From Sphingobium ummariense RL-3 (GTDB lineage Bacteria > Pseudomonadota > Alphaproteobacteria > Sphingomonadales > Sphingomonadaceae), in the NCBI RefSeq assembly GCF_000447205.1, contig NZ_AUWY01000087.1:1-32708 (forward strand): DNA of 32,708 nucleotides, written 5' to 3'. Shown in pieces: positions 8,432 to 16,767 of the stretch (position 1 is its first letter; the number at the start of each line of letters is the position of its first letter). Below the pieces are notes generated by a model. The model was not told where the DNA came from and did no database searches. It was given only the letters and a program-made list of their open reading frames with translations. The position numbers and the translations under genes are program-made.

Positions 8432-8548
8432 CCGTTCGTCCTGAGTAGCCATTGAGCTTGTCGAAATGGCGTATCGAAGGACTGATGTCGTGCGCTGACC
8501 CTTCGATACGGGCCTTCGACAAGCTCAGTCCCTACTCAGGGCGAACGG
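8432..8548. repeat. Sphingomonad-type palindromic repeat, copy B
   Basis: Begins CCGTTCGTCCTGAGTAGCC and ends CCTACTCAGGGCGAACGG in inverted orientation, with the internal inverted pair ATTGAGCTTGTCGAA / TTCGACAAGCTCAGT and GTATCGAAGGAC / CCCTTCGATACGG. It could fold into one long hairpin. It occupies the divergent gap between the DUF2946-like gene and the MerR-type regulator, leaving about 55 bp for the regulator's promoter. Confidence 0.88.
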
Positions 8549-8603
8549 TAGCAGGGAATGTCTCGTTCTGGCCAAAGCCCGCCAGTCCCCCTCAGCTCTC
8601 ACC

Positions 8604-8632
8604 TTGACGTAAACGTAAACCTTGATTATTTT
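8604..8632 (+). promoter_or_regulatory. Promoter and MerR-type operator for the regulator gene
   Basis: TTGACG (8604-8609) and TATTTT (8627-8632) are spaced by 17 bp. The -35 box is embedded in the imperfect palindrome TTGACGT-AA-ACGTAAA (8604-8619; 6 of 7 arm positions pair), close to the form I recall for LiuR-type MerR regulators. The predicted transcript would begin near 8639-8641, at the ATG itself, so the mRNA would be leaderless. An operator over the -35 box suggests autorepression. Confidence 0.55.
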
Positions 8633-8640
8633 CCGCTTTC

Positions 8641-9051
8641 ATGGACAAGCGCACCAGCATCGCCGGCATCGAGCTGCCCGATCACAACGACCGGCAGACC
8701 TACAGCATCACCGACCTGTCGGAGGAATTCGGCGTCACCGCCCGCGCGCTTCGCTTCTACGAGGACGAAGGGCTGATCGCGCCGGAACGGCAGGGCCTAG
8801 CCCGCATCTATTCGCGCCGCGACCGCGCCCGGCTGGCCTGGATCCTGCGCGGCAAGCGCGTGGGTTTCAGCCTCACCGAAATCCGCGAGATGATCGACCT
8901 CTACGACGCGGACGAGGAGCATGAGGCGCAGCGCCGCGTCACGGTGGAGAAGTGCCGGGCGCGCATCGACCTGCTGACCCGTCAGAAGGACGATATCGAC
9001 GCCGCCATTGCCGAGCTGGAAGCCTTCGTCGCTACCATCGCCGAAAAATAG
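8641..9051 (+). CDS. MerR-family transcriptional regulator (LiuR-like)
   Basis: A 136-residue protein. The N-terminal winged helix-turn-helix is clear: [20 protein letters not shown] at about residues 21-40, then [21 protein letters not shown] and the wing and helix [22 protein letters not shown]-terminal coiled coil (about 85-135) forms the dimer interface. No metal-binding cysteines are present apart from one Cys, so it is not a metal sensor; it fits the MerR subgroup that controls branched-chain or fatty-acid degradation. It is immediately upstream of an acyl-CoA dehydrogenase (44 bp gap), its likely target. No Shine-Dalgarno sequence precedes the ATG, and the promoter position predicts a leaderless message. 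A palindromic operator overlaps its -35 box. Confidence 0.9.
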   Translation: MDKRTSIAGIELPDHNDRQTYSITDLSEEFGVTARALRFYEDEGLIAPERQGLARIYSRRDRARLAWILRGKRVGFSLTEIREMIDLYDADEEHEAQRRVTVEKCRARIDLLTRQKDDIDAAIAELEAFVATIAEK

Positions 9052-9095
9052 ACCGCGCCCCCAAGCGCCAGAACAGAAACCATCCGGAGAAGATC

Positions 9096-10898
9096 ATGCC
9101 CAGCTATACCGCCCCCGTCCGCGACACGCGCTTCGTGCTCGATCATGTCGTGGGGCTCGACCGCTTTGCCAACCTGCCCGGCTTCGCCAATGCGACGCCC
9201 GACCTGGTCGAGGCAATCCTGACCGAAGGCGGCAAGATGGCGGCCGAAGTGCTGTTTCCGCTCAACCTGTCGGGCGACAAGGAAGGCTGCACCCGCCATC
9301 CGGACGGCAGCGTCACCACGCCCGCCGGCTTCAAGCAGGCCTATGACAGCTATACCGAAGCGGGCTGGCCCACCCTGCACGCGCCCGAGGAGTTCGGCGG
9401 CCAGGGGCTGCCGATGGTGCTGGCGACGGCACTGGGCGAATATATGTCCTCCGCGAACCAGGCGTTCGAAATGTATTTCGGCCTGACCTCCGGCGCGATC
9501 TCCGCCCTGCTGGCGAAGGGCAGCGAAGCGCAGAAGGCGACCTATGTCCCCAACATGGTGTCGGGCAAGTGGACCGGCACGATGAACCTGACGGAGCCGC
9601 ATTGCGGCACCGACCTCGGCCTCATCAAGACCCGTGCGGAGCCGCAGGCGGACGGCAGCTACGCGATCACCGGCACCAAGATCTTCATTTCCGCGGGCGA
9701 GCACGACCTGGCGGAGAACATCGTCCACCTCGTCCTCGCCAAGACGCCCGACGCGCCGGTAGGCAGCAAGGGCATCTCGCTGTTCGTGGTGCCCAAGATC
9801 CTCGTCAATGCCGACGGCTCGCTGGGCGATCGCAACGCGGTGTCCTGCGGGTCGATCGAGCACAAGATGGGCATCCACGGCAACGCCACCTGCGTCATGA
9901 ACTATGACGGCGCGACCGGCTGGCTGGTAGGCGAGGAGAACAAGGGCCTGGCCGCCATGTTCATCATGATGAACGCGGCGCGGCTGGGCGTCGGCCTGCA
10001 GGGGCTGTCGCAGGGCGAGATCGCGTTCCAGAACGCCGTCCACTATGCCCGCGACCGGCGGCAGGGCCGCGCGCTGACCGGCCCCAAGGAGCCGCAGGAA
10101 AAGGCCGACCCGCTGTTCGTCCATCCCGACGTGCGCCGCATGCTGATGGAGGCCAAGGCGCTGACCGAGGGCCTGCGCGCGCTGATCCTGTGGGGCGCGC
10201 TCCAGGTGGACCTGTCGCACCAGGCCGCGACCGAGGAGGAGCGCCAGCTTGCCGACGACCTCATCGGCCTGCTGACCCCGGTCATCAAGGGATATGGCAC
10301 CGACAAGGGCTTCGACGTCGCGGTCGCGGCCCAGCAGGTGTTCGGCGGCCATGGCTACATCTGGGAAAACGGGGTGGAGCAATATGTCCGCGACGCCCGC
10401 ATCGCCCAGATCTACGAAGGCACCAACGGCGTGCAAGCGATGGACCTGGTCGGCCGCAAGCTGCCGGCCCAGGGCGGCCGCGCGATGCAGGCCTTCCTGA
10501 AGATCGTCGCGACCGAGATCGCCGAGGCCAAGGGCAATGAGAAGCTGGCGAGCTTCGCCGAAGCGCTGGAGAAGGCGGTGCAGCAGCTCCAGGCAGCGAC
10601 CATGTGGCTGATGCAGAACGCCATGAAGAACCCGGACAATGCCGGGGCGGCGGCGCACAGCTACATGCACATCATGGGCATCGTCGCCGTCGGGCTGATG
10701 TGGCTGCGCATGAGCAAGGCGGCCGTGGCGCTGCTCGACGCGGGCGAAGGGGACGCGAAGTTCCTGGAAGCGAAGCTGGTGACCGCTCGTTTCTTCGCCG
10801 AGCGGATCATGCCCGATGCGGGCGCATTGCGGCGAAAGATCGAGGGCGGCGCCGAGGCGCTGATGGCGATCGACCCGGAGATGTTCGCGGCGGCGTGA
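9096..10898 (+). CDS. Acyl-CoA dehydrogenase, large C-terminal-extended type (DmdC/FadE-like)
   Basis: A 600-residue flavoenzyme that introduces a trans-2 double bond into acyl-CoA. The start is the ATG at 9096, preceded by GGAGAAG (9086-9092); the longer open frame begins inside the MerR gene and is not used. Domains run N-terminal helical (about 40-160), beta domain with [13 protein letters not shown] and [12 protein letters not shown] (about 165-205), helical C-terminal domain with the catalytic glutamate at Glu441 in IYEGTNG, then a further C-terminal domain after about 460. That length and extension match the 3-methylmercaptopropionyl-CoA dehydrogenase (DmdC)-like branch, but substrate preference within the branch cannot be read from sequence. 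The MerR gene just upstream suggests co-regulation with fatty-acid or branched-chain degradation. Confidence 0.93.
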   Translation: MPSYTAPVRDTRFVLDHVVGLDRFANLPGFANATPDLVEAILTEGGKMAAEVLFPLNLSGDKEGCTRHPDGSVTTPAGFKQAYDSYTEAGWPTLHAPEEFGGQGLPMVLATALGEYMSSANQAFEMYFGLTSGAISALLAKGSEAQKATYVPNMVSGKWTGTMNLTEPHCGTDLGLIKTRAEPQADGSYAITGTKIFISAGEHDLAENIVHLVLAKTPDAPVGSKGISLFVVPKILVNADGSLGDRNAVSCGSIEHKMGIHGNATCVMNYDGATGWLVGEENKGLAAMFIMMNAARLGVGLQGLSQGEIAFQNAVHYARDRRQGRALTGPKEPQEKADPLFVHPDVRRMLMEAKALTEGLRALILWGALQVDLSHQAATEEERQLADDLIGLLTPVIKGYGTDKGFDVAVAAQQVFGGHGYIWENGVEQYVRDARIAQIYEGTNGVQAMDLVGRKLPAQGGRAMQAFLKIVATEIAEAKGNEKLASFAEALEKAVQQLQAATMWLMQNAMKNPDNAGAAAHSYMHIMGIVAVGLMWLRMSKAAVALLDAGEGDAKFLEAKLVTARFFAERIMPDAGALRRKIEGGAEALMAIDPEMFAAA

Positions 10899-10903
10899 AG
10901 CCA

Positions 10904-11020
10904 TCTTTCCCTCTCCCCTTCAGGGGAGAGGGCGCCGAGCGCAGCGAATGCGGGAGAGGGGAGCCATGGCGCGTTTTTCTCCTCTTCCCGGCCCTCTCCC
11001 CTGAAGGGGAGAGGGAGAAT
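10904..11020. repeat. Paired hairpin repeat (CCCTCTCCCC type)
   Basis: Two near-identical perfect hairpins, CCCTCTCCCCT-TC-AGGGGAGAGGG at 10909-10932 and the same arms around a GA loop at 10992-11015, flank a purine-rich spacer, so the element is also a larger inverted repeat. It sits between the acyl-CoA dehydrogenase stop and the permease start and could terminate transcription, although neither hairpin is followed by a T-run. Confidence 0.8.
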
Positions 11021-11092
11021 ATCCTGCTCCCGCTAGGCACCGTCCGGCACAGCCTGTAGGGTCGTCGCTCCACTCCGGGGGGACGCATCGCC

Positions 11093-12373
11093 ATGACCGC
11101 CAGGGAAGCCCCGTCGCGCACGCTGGGCCTTGCCGCCTGCATCGCGCTCGTCATGGGCAACATGATCGGGTCGGGCGTGTTCCTGCTGCCCGCATCGCTG
11201 GCGCCCTATGGCTGGGACGCGGTGGCGGGATGGCTGTTTACCATCGCCGGGTCGCTGGTGCTGGCCTATGTGATCGCGCGGCTGACGGTTCGCATGCCCG
11301 ACGCCAATGCCGCGCAGATGATCGCCCGCGCCTACGGTCCGCTGGCGGGCTTCGCGATCGGCTGGATCTACTGGCTGTCGATCATCATCACCAACGTGAC
11401 CATCGCGGTGGCGGCGACCGCGAACCTCAGCAGCGTCCTGCCCGTGCTGGCCAGGCCCGGCGCCGGCGCCGCCATGTCGATCGCCTTCCTGTGGCTGACC
11501 ACCGGCATCAACCTGCTGGGCGCGCGGGCGGCGGGTACGACCCAGTTGGTCACCACCGCGCTGAAGCTCGTGCCGATCGCGGTGGTCGTGGTGATGCTGG
11601 CCCTGCTGCTCGGCAGCGGGACGGCGCAGGTCGCGCCCTTCCCGGCCCAGGGATTCACGGCAGGCGGCATCACCGCGTCCGCCGCGCTGACGCTCTGGGC
11701 GCTGCTGGGCTTCGAATCCGCCAGCGTCGCCGCCGACAAGGTGCGCGATCCCGCGCGCACGATCCCCCGCGCGACCCTGATCGGCACGGCGGCGACCGGC
11801 CTCATCTACCTCGTCGTCTGCTCCGGCATCGCGCTGACCCTGCCCGCCGCCGAAACCCAGACCGGCTCGCCCTTCGGCGCCTTCGTCAGCCATTACTGGT
11901 CGCCTGGGCCGGCGCGCTTCATCGCGCTGTTCGTCGCGGTGAGTTGCCTCGGCGCGCTCAACGGCTGGACGCTCCTCCAAGGGGAGATGCCGCTGGCCAT
12001 GGCGCGCTCGGGCGAACTGCCGCGCTGGCTGGCGAAGACCGACGCACGGGGCACGCCCGCGCGGGGGCTGATCCTGTCCACCGTGCTGGCCTCGCTGCTG
12101 CTCGTCGCCAACAGCCTGCAGGGACTGGTGTCGCTGTTCACCGCCATGGCGCTGCTGGCGACGTCGGCGACCCTGTGGCTCTATGTGGGATGCGCGCTCG
12201 CCGGCCTCCGGCTGCGCATCGCGGGGCCGGCGGCGCTGGTCGGCCTCGCCTATGCGCTCTGGACACTGTGGGGCGCCGGGCTGGGGCCCAGCGGCTCCAG
12301 CTTCCTGCTGATGGCAGGCGGGCTGCCCTTCTACGCCTGGGCGCGGCGGGAGCGGAAGGTTATCCGCCCCTGA
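11093..12373 (+). CDS. APC-family amino-acid permease (AdiC/YjeH-like)
   Basis: A 426-residue integral membrane protein with about 12 hydrophobic helices. TM1 carries the unwound substrate-binding motif GNMIGSGVFLLP (about residues 22-33), as in AdiC-type amino acid/polyamine transporters, and TM6 has WALLGFESASVAADKVRDPART (about 202-223), again the APC signature. The conserved GSG and the aromatic/acidic residues of TM6 are present, so an intact transporter is likely; the substrate (basic amino acid, agmatine or other) cannot be told. It stands alone on the plus strand, with the paired-hairpin repeat upstream. Its 3' end converges with dnaJ only 15 bp away and no terminator is visible between them. 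Confidence 0.92.
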   Translation: MTAREAPSRTLGLAACIALVMGNMIGSGVFLLPASLAPYGWDAVAGWLFTIAGSLVLAYVIARLTVRMPDANAAQMIARAYGPLAGFAIGWIYWLSIIITNVTIAVAATANLSSVLPVLARPGAGAAMSIAFLWLTTGINLLGARAAGTTQLVTTALKLVPIAVVVVMLALLLGSGTAQVAPFPAQGFTAGGITASAALTLWALLGFESASVAADKVRDPARTIPRATLIGTAATGLIYLVVCSGIALTLPAAETQTGSPFGAFVSHYWSPGPARFIALFVAVSCLGALNGWTLLQGEMPLAMARSGELPRWLAKTDARGTPARGLILSTVLASLLLVANSLQGLVSLFTAMALLATSATLWLYVGCALAGLRLRIAGPAALVGLAYALWTLWGAGLGPSGSSFLLMAGGLPFYAWARRERKVIRP

Positions 12374-12388
12374 ACCGTCGGCAAGGGG

Positions 12389-13525
12389 TCAGTCCCCCCA
12401 CAATTCCTTGAGCTTGCCGAAGAAGCCGGTCGAAGCCGGACATTCCTCGCCCGTCTCCGTCTCGCGGAAGGCTTCGAGCAATTCCTTCTGCTTGGCCGTC
12501 AGCTTCGTCGGCGTCTCGACATCGACCTGGATGACGAGGTCGCCCTGCCCGCGCCCGTTCAGCACTGGCATGCCCGCGCCGCGCTGACGGATCTGCTTGC
12601 CCGACTGGATGCCGCTCGGAATGCGGATCTCGTGCCGGCTGCCGTCCAGCCCCGGCACTTCGATGCAGCCACCCAGCGCCGCCGTGGTGAAGCTGACCGG
12701 CGCGCGGCAGAAGAGCGTCGTCCCGTCGCGCTCGAAGATGGGGTGCCGCTTCACATGCAGGAAGATGTAGAGGTCGCCCGCCGGCGCACCGCGCGGCCCG
12801 GCCTCGCCCTCGCCCGACAGGCGGATGCGCGTGCCTTCGTCGACGCCGGCCGGGATGCTGACCGACAGCGTCTTGGGCTTGTCGACGCGCCCTTCGCCCC
12901 GGCAGTTGCGGCAGGGGCTTTCGATCACCTTGCCCGCGCCATGGCAGGACGGACAGGTGCGCTCGACCACGAAGAAGCCCTGCTGCGCGCGGACCTGGCC
13001 GTGCCCGTGGCACGTGCCGCAGGTCTTCGCGCCCGTGCCGGGCTGCGCGCCGCTGCCGTCGCAAGTGTCGCAAGCGGTCGAAACTTCGATCTCGATCTCG
13101 GTCTTCTTGCCGTGATAGGCCTCGTCGAGGCTGATCTCCATGTCGTAGCGCAGGTCCGCGCCACGCCGGTTGGCCTGCCGCCCGCCCCCCCCGCCGAAGC
13201 CGGCCTGGCCGAAGATCGTCTCGAAGATATCGCCCAGGTCGGAAAAGCCGCCCGCGCCGTTGAAGCCGCCGCCGCCCTGGCCGCCGCCATTCTGGGCGTT
13301 GGTATAGGCCGCATGGCCATAGCGGTCATAGGCCGCACGCTTCTGCGGATCCTTCAGGCATTCATAGGCCTCGGTCACGGCCTTGAACTTCGCTTCGCTG
13401 TCGGCGCAACCCCCGGTGCGATCCGGATGATATTTCATCGCCAGCTTGCGGTAGGCGCTCTTGATGGCGGCGCCATCGGCGGTGCGCTCGACCTCGAGCC
13501 GCGCATAATAATCGATTTCGGTCAT
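12389..13525 (-). CDS. dnaJ: Chaperone protein DnaJ
   Basis: A 378-residue co-chaperone that stimulates DnaK ATPase. The J domain occupies about residues 1-72 with the essential HPD at 33-35 (KYHPDRTGG). A Gly/Phe-rich linker follows ([26 protein letters not shown]). The zinc-binding domain has all four CxxCxGxG repeats: [24 protein letters not shown] and CRNCRGEG. Two C-terminal substrate-binding domains complete the type I DnaJ architecture. It is downstream of dnaK with a 130-bp gap that contains a hairpin repeat, so it may be transcribed both from the dnaK promoter and after partial attenuation. The upstream GGGGGCAGA lies next to the ATG at 13525. Confidence 0.97.
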   Translation of the reverse strand: MTEIDYYARLEVERTADGAAIKSAYRKLAMKYHPDRTGGCADSEAKFKAVTEAYECLKDPQKRAAYDRYGHAAYTNAQNGGGQGGGGFNGAGGFSDLGDIFETIFGQAGFGGGGGRQANRRGADLRYDMEISLDEAYHGKKTEIEIEVSTACDTCDGSGAQPGTGAKTCGTCHGHGQVRAQQGFFVVERTCPSCHGAGKVIESPCRNCRGEGRVDKPKTLSVSIPAGVDEGTRIRLSGEGEAGPRGAPAGDLYIFLHVKRHPIFERDGTTLFCRAPVSFTTAALGGCIEVPGLDGSRHEIRIPSGIQSGKQIRQRGAGMPVLNGRGQGDLVIQVDVETPTKLTAKQKELLEAFRETETGEECPASTGFFGKLKELWGD

Positions 13526-13544
13526 TCTGCCCCCGATGGCCTTT

Positions 13545-13641
13545 CACCGTCACCCCCGCGAAGGCGGGGGTCCATCTCCCAAGCTCTATGCCTGGTGCTC
13601 CCTTGGAGAGATGGATTCCCGCCTTCGCGGGAATGACGGTG
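13545..13641. repeat. Inverted repeat between dnaK and dnaJ
   Basis: CACCGTCACCCCCGCGAAGG at the left end and CCTTCGCGGGAATGACGGTG at the right end are inverted copies around a spacer that itself holds the arms CCATCTC / GAGATGG. This is a widespread 'CGTCATTCCCGCGAAGGCGGG' type proteobacterial repeat. Its position between the two chaperone genes means it would form a large stem in a dnaK-dnaJ transcript and could lower dnaJ expression relative to dnaK or protect the dnaK 3' end. Confidence 0.88.
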
Positions 13642-13654
13642 GGAGCACATCAAC

Positions 13655-15553
13655 TTACGCCTTGTTGTCGTCCACTTCGGAGAACTCGGCGTCGACCACG
13701 TCGTCGTCGGCCTTCGGGGCTTCACCGCCCGGAGAGGCGGCGGCCGCCTGCTCCTTCTCGTAGATGGCCTGGCCCAGCTTCATCGCAACCGTAGCAAGCT
13801 CCTGCGCCTTGGCCTTCATCGCCTCGGCGTCGCCGCTTTCCACGGCGGACTTGGTCGCGGCGATTGCGGTCTCGATCTCGCCCTTCAGCGAGGCATCGAC
13901 CTTGTCGCCATGCTCGGCCAGCTGCTGCTCGGTGGTGTGGACCAGGCTCTCGGCATTGTTCTTCGCCTCGGCCGCCTCACGGCGCTTCTTGTCCTCGTCG
14001 GCGAAGCGCTCGGCATCCTTCACCATTTGCTCGATGTCGGCGTCCGAAAGACCGCCCGAAGCCTGGATACGGATCTGCTGTTCCTTGCCGGTGCCCTTGT
14101 CCTTGGCGGACACGTTGACGAGTCCGTTGGCGTCGATGTCGAACGTCACCTCGATCTGCGGCACGCCGCGCGGCGCCGGCGGGATGCCGACCAGGTCGAA
14201 CTGACCCAGCAGCTTGTTGTCCGCCGCCATCTCGCGCTCGCCCTGGAACACGCGGATCGTCACCGCCTGCTGGTTGTCGTCGGCGGTCGAATAGACCTGC
14301 GACTTCTTGGCGGGGATGGTGGTGTTGCGGTCGATCATGCGGGTGAACACACCGCCCAGCGTCTCGATGCCGAGGCTCAGCGGAGTGACGTCCAGCAGCA
14401 GCACGTCCTTGACGTCACCCTGCAGCACGCCCGCCTGAATGGCCGCGCCCATGGCGACGACTTCGTCCGGGTTGACGCCGGTGTGCGGTTCCTTGCCGAA
14501 GAAGTCCTTCACCGCCTCGCGCACTTTGGGCATGCGGGTCATGCCGCCCACCAGCACGACTTCGCTGATCTCGCTGGCGGTGACGCCCGCGTCGGCCAGC
14601 GCCTTCTTGCAGGGCTCCATCGTCCGCTTGATGAGGTCGGCGACCAGGCGCTCCAGATCGGCGCGCGTCACCGTCTTGACGAGGTGCTTCGGACCATTCT
14701 GGTCGGCGGTGATGAAGGGCAGGTTGACTTCGGTCGTCTGGGCCGAGGACAGCTCGATCTTCGCCTTTTCTGCGGCTTCCTTCAGGCGCTGGAGCGCCAG
14801 CTTGTCCTTGGTGAGGTCGATGCCTTCCGCCTTCTGGAAGTCGGCGGCCAGATATTCCACCAGCTTGGCGTCGAAATCCTCGCCGCCCAGGAAGGTGTCG
14901 CCATTGGTCGACTTCACCTCGAACACGCCGTCGCCGATCTCGAGGATCGAAATGTCGAAGGTGCCGCCGCCAAGGTCATAGACCGCGATGGTCTTGCCGT
15001 CCTGCTTTTCCAGCCCATAGGCCAGCGCCGCCGCAGTGGGCTCGTTGATGATGCGCAGCACTTCGAGGCCGGCGATCTGGCCGGCGTCCTTGGTCGCCTG
15101 ACGCTGGGCGTCGTTGAAATAGGCGGGGACGGTGATGACCGCCTGCGTGACCGTCTCGCCCAGATAGCTCTCGGCGGTTTCCTTCATCTTCTGAAGGATG
15201 AACGCGCTGATCTGCGACGGGCTGTAATCCTGCCCCCCGGCCTTGACCCAGGCATCGCCGTTCGGTCCCTTCGCGATCGAATAGGGGACGAGTTCCATGT
15301 CCTTCTTGGTCATGGGATCGTCGAAGCGACGGCCGATCAGGCGCTTGACCGCAAAGATCGTATTGTCCGGGTTGGTGACCGCCTGGCGCTTGGCCGGCTG
15401 ACCGATCAGACGCTCGCCATCCTTGGCGAAGGCGACGATCGAGGGCGTGGTCCGCGCCCCTTCCGCATTTTCGATGACCTTGGGCTTTCCGCCGTCCATC
15501 ACAGCAACGCAGCTGTTGGTGGTGCCCAGATCGATCCCGATAACTTTTGCCAT
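13655..15553 (-). CDS. dnaK: Chaperone protein DnaK (Hsp70)
   Basis: A 632-residue Hsp70. The start is the ATG at 15553 ([22 protein letters not shown]), with GAGGAAGA directly upstream; an upstream ATG in frame adds 16 residues that are not homologous and overlap the leader. The nucleotide-binding domain has IDLGTTNS at residues about 6-13, [15 protein letters not shown] near 144, [19 protein letters not shown] near 193 and [17 protein letters not shown] near 334. The substrate-binding domain begins with [14 protein letters not shown] near 390, and the C-terminus ends [15 protein letters not shown]. Expression is probably heat-inducible from the sigma-32-type promoter at 15640-15670. Confidence 0.98.
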   Translation of the reverse strand: MAKVIGIDLGTTNSCVAVMDGGKPKVIENAEGARTTPSIVAFAKDGERLIGQPAKRQAVTNPDNTIFAVKRLIGRRFDDPMTKKDMELVPYSIAKGPNGDAWVKAGGQDYSPSQISAFILQKMKETAESYLGETVTQAVITVPAYFNDAQRQATKDAGQIAGLEVLRIINEPTAAALAYGLEKQDGKTIAVYDLGGGTFDISILEIGDGVFEVKSTNGDTFLGGEDFDAKLVEYLAADFQKAEGIDLTKDKLALQRLKEAAEKAKIELSSAQTTEVNLPFITADQNGPKHLVKTVTRADLERLVADLIKRTMEPCKKALADAGVTASEISEVVLVGGMTRMPKVREAVKDFFGKEPHTGVNPDEVVAMGAAIQAGVLQGDVKDVLLLDVTPLSLGIETLGGVFTRMIDRNTTIPAKKSQVYSTADDNQQAVTIRVFQGEREMAADNKLLGQFDLVGIPPAPRGVPQIEVTFDIDANGLVNVSAKDKGTGKEQQIRIQASGGLSDADIEQMVKDAERFADEDKKRREAAEAKNNAESLVHTTEQQLAEHGDKVDASLKGEIETAIAATKSAVESGDAEAMKAKAQELATVAMKLGQAIYEKEQAAAASPGGEAPKADDDVVDAEFSEVDDNKA

Positions 15554-15596
15554 TTCTTCCTCTTCGAACCCCAAATCACATTCAGCGGTTGACGGC

Positions 15597-15625
15597 CCCA
15601 TACCTCACGAAAGCGCCAAGGCAAG
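15597..15625 (-). promoter_or_regulatory. Possible second (housekeeping-type) dnaK promoter
   Basis: On the minus strand CTTGCC (15625-15620) and TATGGG (15602-15597) are separated by 17 bp. Matches to the sigma-70 consensus are only partial, so this is a tentative basal promoter downstream of the heat-shock one. Confidence 0.3.
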
Positions 15626-15639
15626 GCCGGTTTGCGTGT

Positions 15640-15670
15640 CGGATATAGGCGTGCTTTTCCTTGGCACAAG
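15640..15670 (-). promoter_or_regulatory. Sigma-32 (RpoH) heat-shock promoter for dnaK
   Basis: Read on the minus strand, CTTGTGC (15670-15664) is followed after 14 bp by CCTATATCCG (15649-15640). This fits the alphaproteobacterial heat-shock consensus CTTG-N17/18-CYTATNTNNG at every defined position. The transcript would start near 15633 and give a leader of roughly 80 nt before the dnaK ATG. Confidence 0.8.
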
Positions 15671-15689
15671 GATCGGTGGACATTAGCTA
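15661..15689 (+). promoter_or_regulatory. Predicted promoter of the copper-chaperone-like gene
   Basis: TTGGCA (15661-15666, 5 of 6 to the -35 consensus) and TAGCTA (15684-15689) are spaced by 17 bp, predicting a start near 15696. The -35 box overlaps the -35 box of the divergent dnaK heat-shock promoter, so RNA polymerase cannot occupy both at once. This also excludes the ATG at 15689 as start codon. Confidence 0.45.
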
Positions 15690-15715
15690 TGCAACCGACC
15701 GGAAACGAGACAGTC

Positions 15716-16204
15716 ATGGAGTCGATGATGCGCGCGTCCCTTGCCCTGCTTGCCCTTGCAGCGCCCCTCGCTCTTGCCTCCTGTGGCGATCCGGCGCCCA
15801 CCTATATCGACCAGGCCTGGGTGCGGCTCAGCCCCAACAAGGACACGCCGTCCGCCGGCTATTTCGTCGCCCATGGTGGCGATGCCGGCACCCAGCTGCG
15901 CGGCGTGCTGACCGACTATGCGCTGAAGGTGGAGATGCACGAGAGCATGACCGAAAACGGCATGTCGTCGATGAAGCCGATCTCCAGCGTCGACATTCCG
16001 GCCAAGGGAACCGTCGCCTTCGCGCCGGGCGGCAGGCACCTCATGATCTGGGGCGTCAACGACACGGCCATCAGCCGGGGCAAGATGCAGATGACCTTCC
16101 TCCTCGCCAATGGCGACCGGCTGCTGGTCGACGCAGTCATCCAGAAGCCCGGCGCAGGCGAGCCGGCAGCGGAGAACAAGGCCCGCGAGCATGCCGGCCA
16201 TTGA
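15716..16204 (+). CDS. PCu(A)C-type copper chaperone lipoprotein
   Basis: A periplasmic protein of about 158-162 residues with a lipoprotein signal (MMRASLALLALAAPLALASC; lipobox LASC, lipidated Cys). The mature part has the copper-binding pattern of the PCu(A)C family: His in MHESM, several Met residues in ENGMSSM, and the second His/Met pair in GGRHLMIWG. Such proteins deliver Cu(I) to the Cu-A site of cytochrome oxidase. In-frame ATGs lie at 15716, 15725 and 15728; GGAG at 15718-15721 has ideal spacing to 15728, and starting there gives a cleaner signal peptide, so 15728 may be the true start. The C-terminal HAGH tail may add metal ligands. Its stop overlaps the next gene's TTG. Confidence 0.85.
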   Translation: MESMMRASLALLALAAPLALASCGDPAPTYIDQAWVRLSPNKDTPSAGYFVAHGGDAGTQLRGVLTDYALKVEMHESMTENGMSSMKPISSVDIPAKGTVAFAPGGRHLMIWGVNDTAISRGKMQMTFLLANGDRLLVDAVIQKPGAGEPAAENKAREHAGH

Positions 16205-16662
16205 CCAGCCGCCCGCTGACCGCTGACGAAGTTACGCTTGCCGGGTCGATGTTCGGCCGGGCGATCGATTACGGTCGGGTCCGCATTCACAACCGCAAAT
16301 GGTGGCCGCTCCAGCCGCGCGGCGTCACCATGGCGCCCGACGGCGACCTGTGGTTCCATCCCGAAGGCGGCCTGTTCTGCGCCGATTTCTGTGCCAGCCC
16401 GCTCGGCCACCAGGCGCATTTCATCCACGAGATGACGCATGTCTGGCAGGCGCAGCGGTCGGGCAAATACTGGCTTCCGCTGATGCGCCATCCCTTCTGC
16501 CGCTATGCCTATGACATCGAGCCGGGCAGGCCCTTCGCCCGCTACGGCATCGAGCAGCAGGCGGAGATCGTGCGACACGCCTTCCTGCTGCGCCGCGGCG
16601 CGCGGGTGGAAGGGAAGCCGGGACGGGACGTCTACGAGGCGCTGCTGCCTTTCGGGACATGA
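16201..16662 (+). CDS. 'Vgr-related' small HEMTH protein, putative zinc metalloprotein (TTG start)
   Basis: A 153-residue protein when started at the TTG at 16201, which overlaps the previous stop as TTGA. The N-terminal LTADEVTLAGSMFGRAIDY is part of the conserved family region as I recall it from sphingomonad proteins labelled 'vgr-related', so the TTG start is preferred to the internal ATG at 16249. WHFHP-like segments (LWFHPEG) precede the motif FIHEMTHVWQ: His76, Glu77 and His80 form an HExxH zinc-protease signature. No signal peptide is present. Despite the name, it has no type VI spike features here. Whether it is an active peptidase is unknown; the third zinc ligand could be one of the later Glu or His residues (EQQAEIVRHAF). 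Confidence 0.78.
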   Translation: MTSRPLTADEVTLAGSMFGRAIDYGRVRIHNRKWWPLQPRGVTMAPDGDLWFHPEGGLFCADFCASPLGHQAHFIHEMTHVWQAQRSGKYWLPLMRHPFCRYAYDIEPGRPFARYGIEQQAEIVRHAFLLRRGARVEGKPGRDVYEALLPFGT

Positions 16663-16736
16663 GCCGCCCCGTCACCGGACGTCCGGAAAGGTTCCGACAC
16701 GAAACTTAAATTGACGAACAATTCCAAAGATGTCAA

Positions 16737-16762
16737 ACTCCTCCCCTGCATAGTGGAGGAGT
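16737..16762 (+). promoter_or_regulatory. Hairpin that pairs with the Shine-Dalgarno sequence of the TPR gene
   Basis: ACTCCTCC (16737-16744) and GGAGGAGT (16755-16762) are perfect 8-bp complements around a 10-nt loop. The 3' arm is the Shine-Dalgarno sequence of the ATG at 16768. If both arms are transcribed, translation would be blocked when folded. Caveat: a weak -35-like TTGACG at 16711 would place the start near 16746, after the 5' arm. Confidence 0.5.
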
Positions 16763-16767
16763 GAGTC

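Noticed and set aside
10904..11020. CRISPR-like repeat array
   Set aside because: Only two units exist and they are hairpins with one spacer; no cas genes are present.
15689..15716. ATG at 15689 as start of the copper-chaperone gene
   Set aside because: It lies inside the predicted -10 region and adds residues before the signal peptide; later ATGs have a better signal peptide and GGAG.
16201..16662. Type VI secretion spike (Vgr) gene
   Set aside because: The protein is only 153 residues with no beta-helix or OB-fold features, and no type VI genes lie near.
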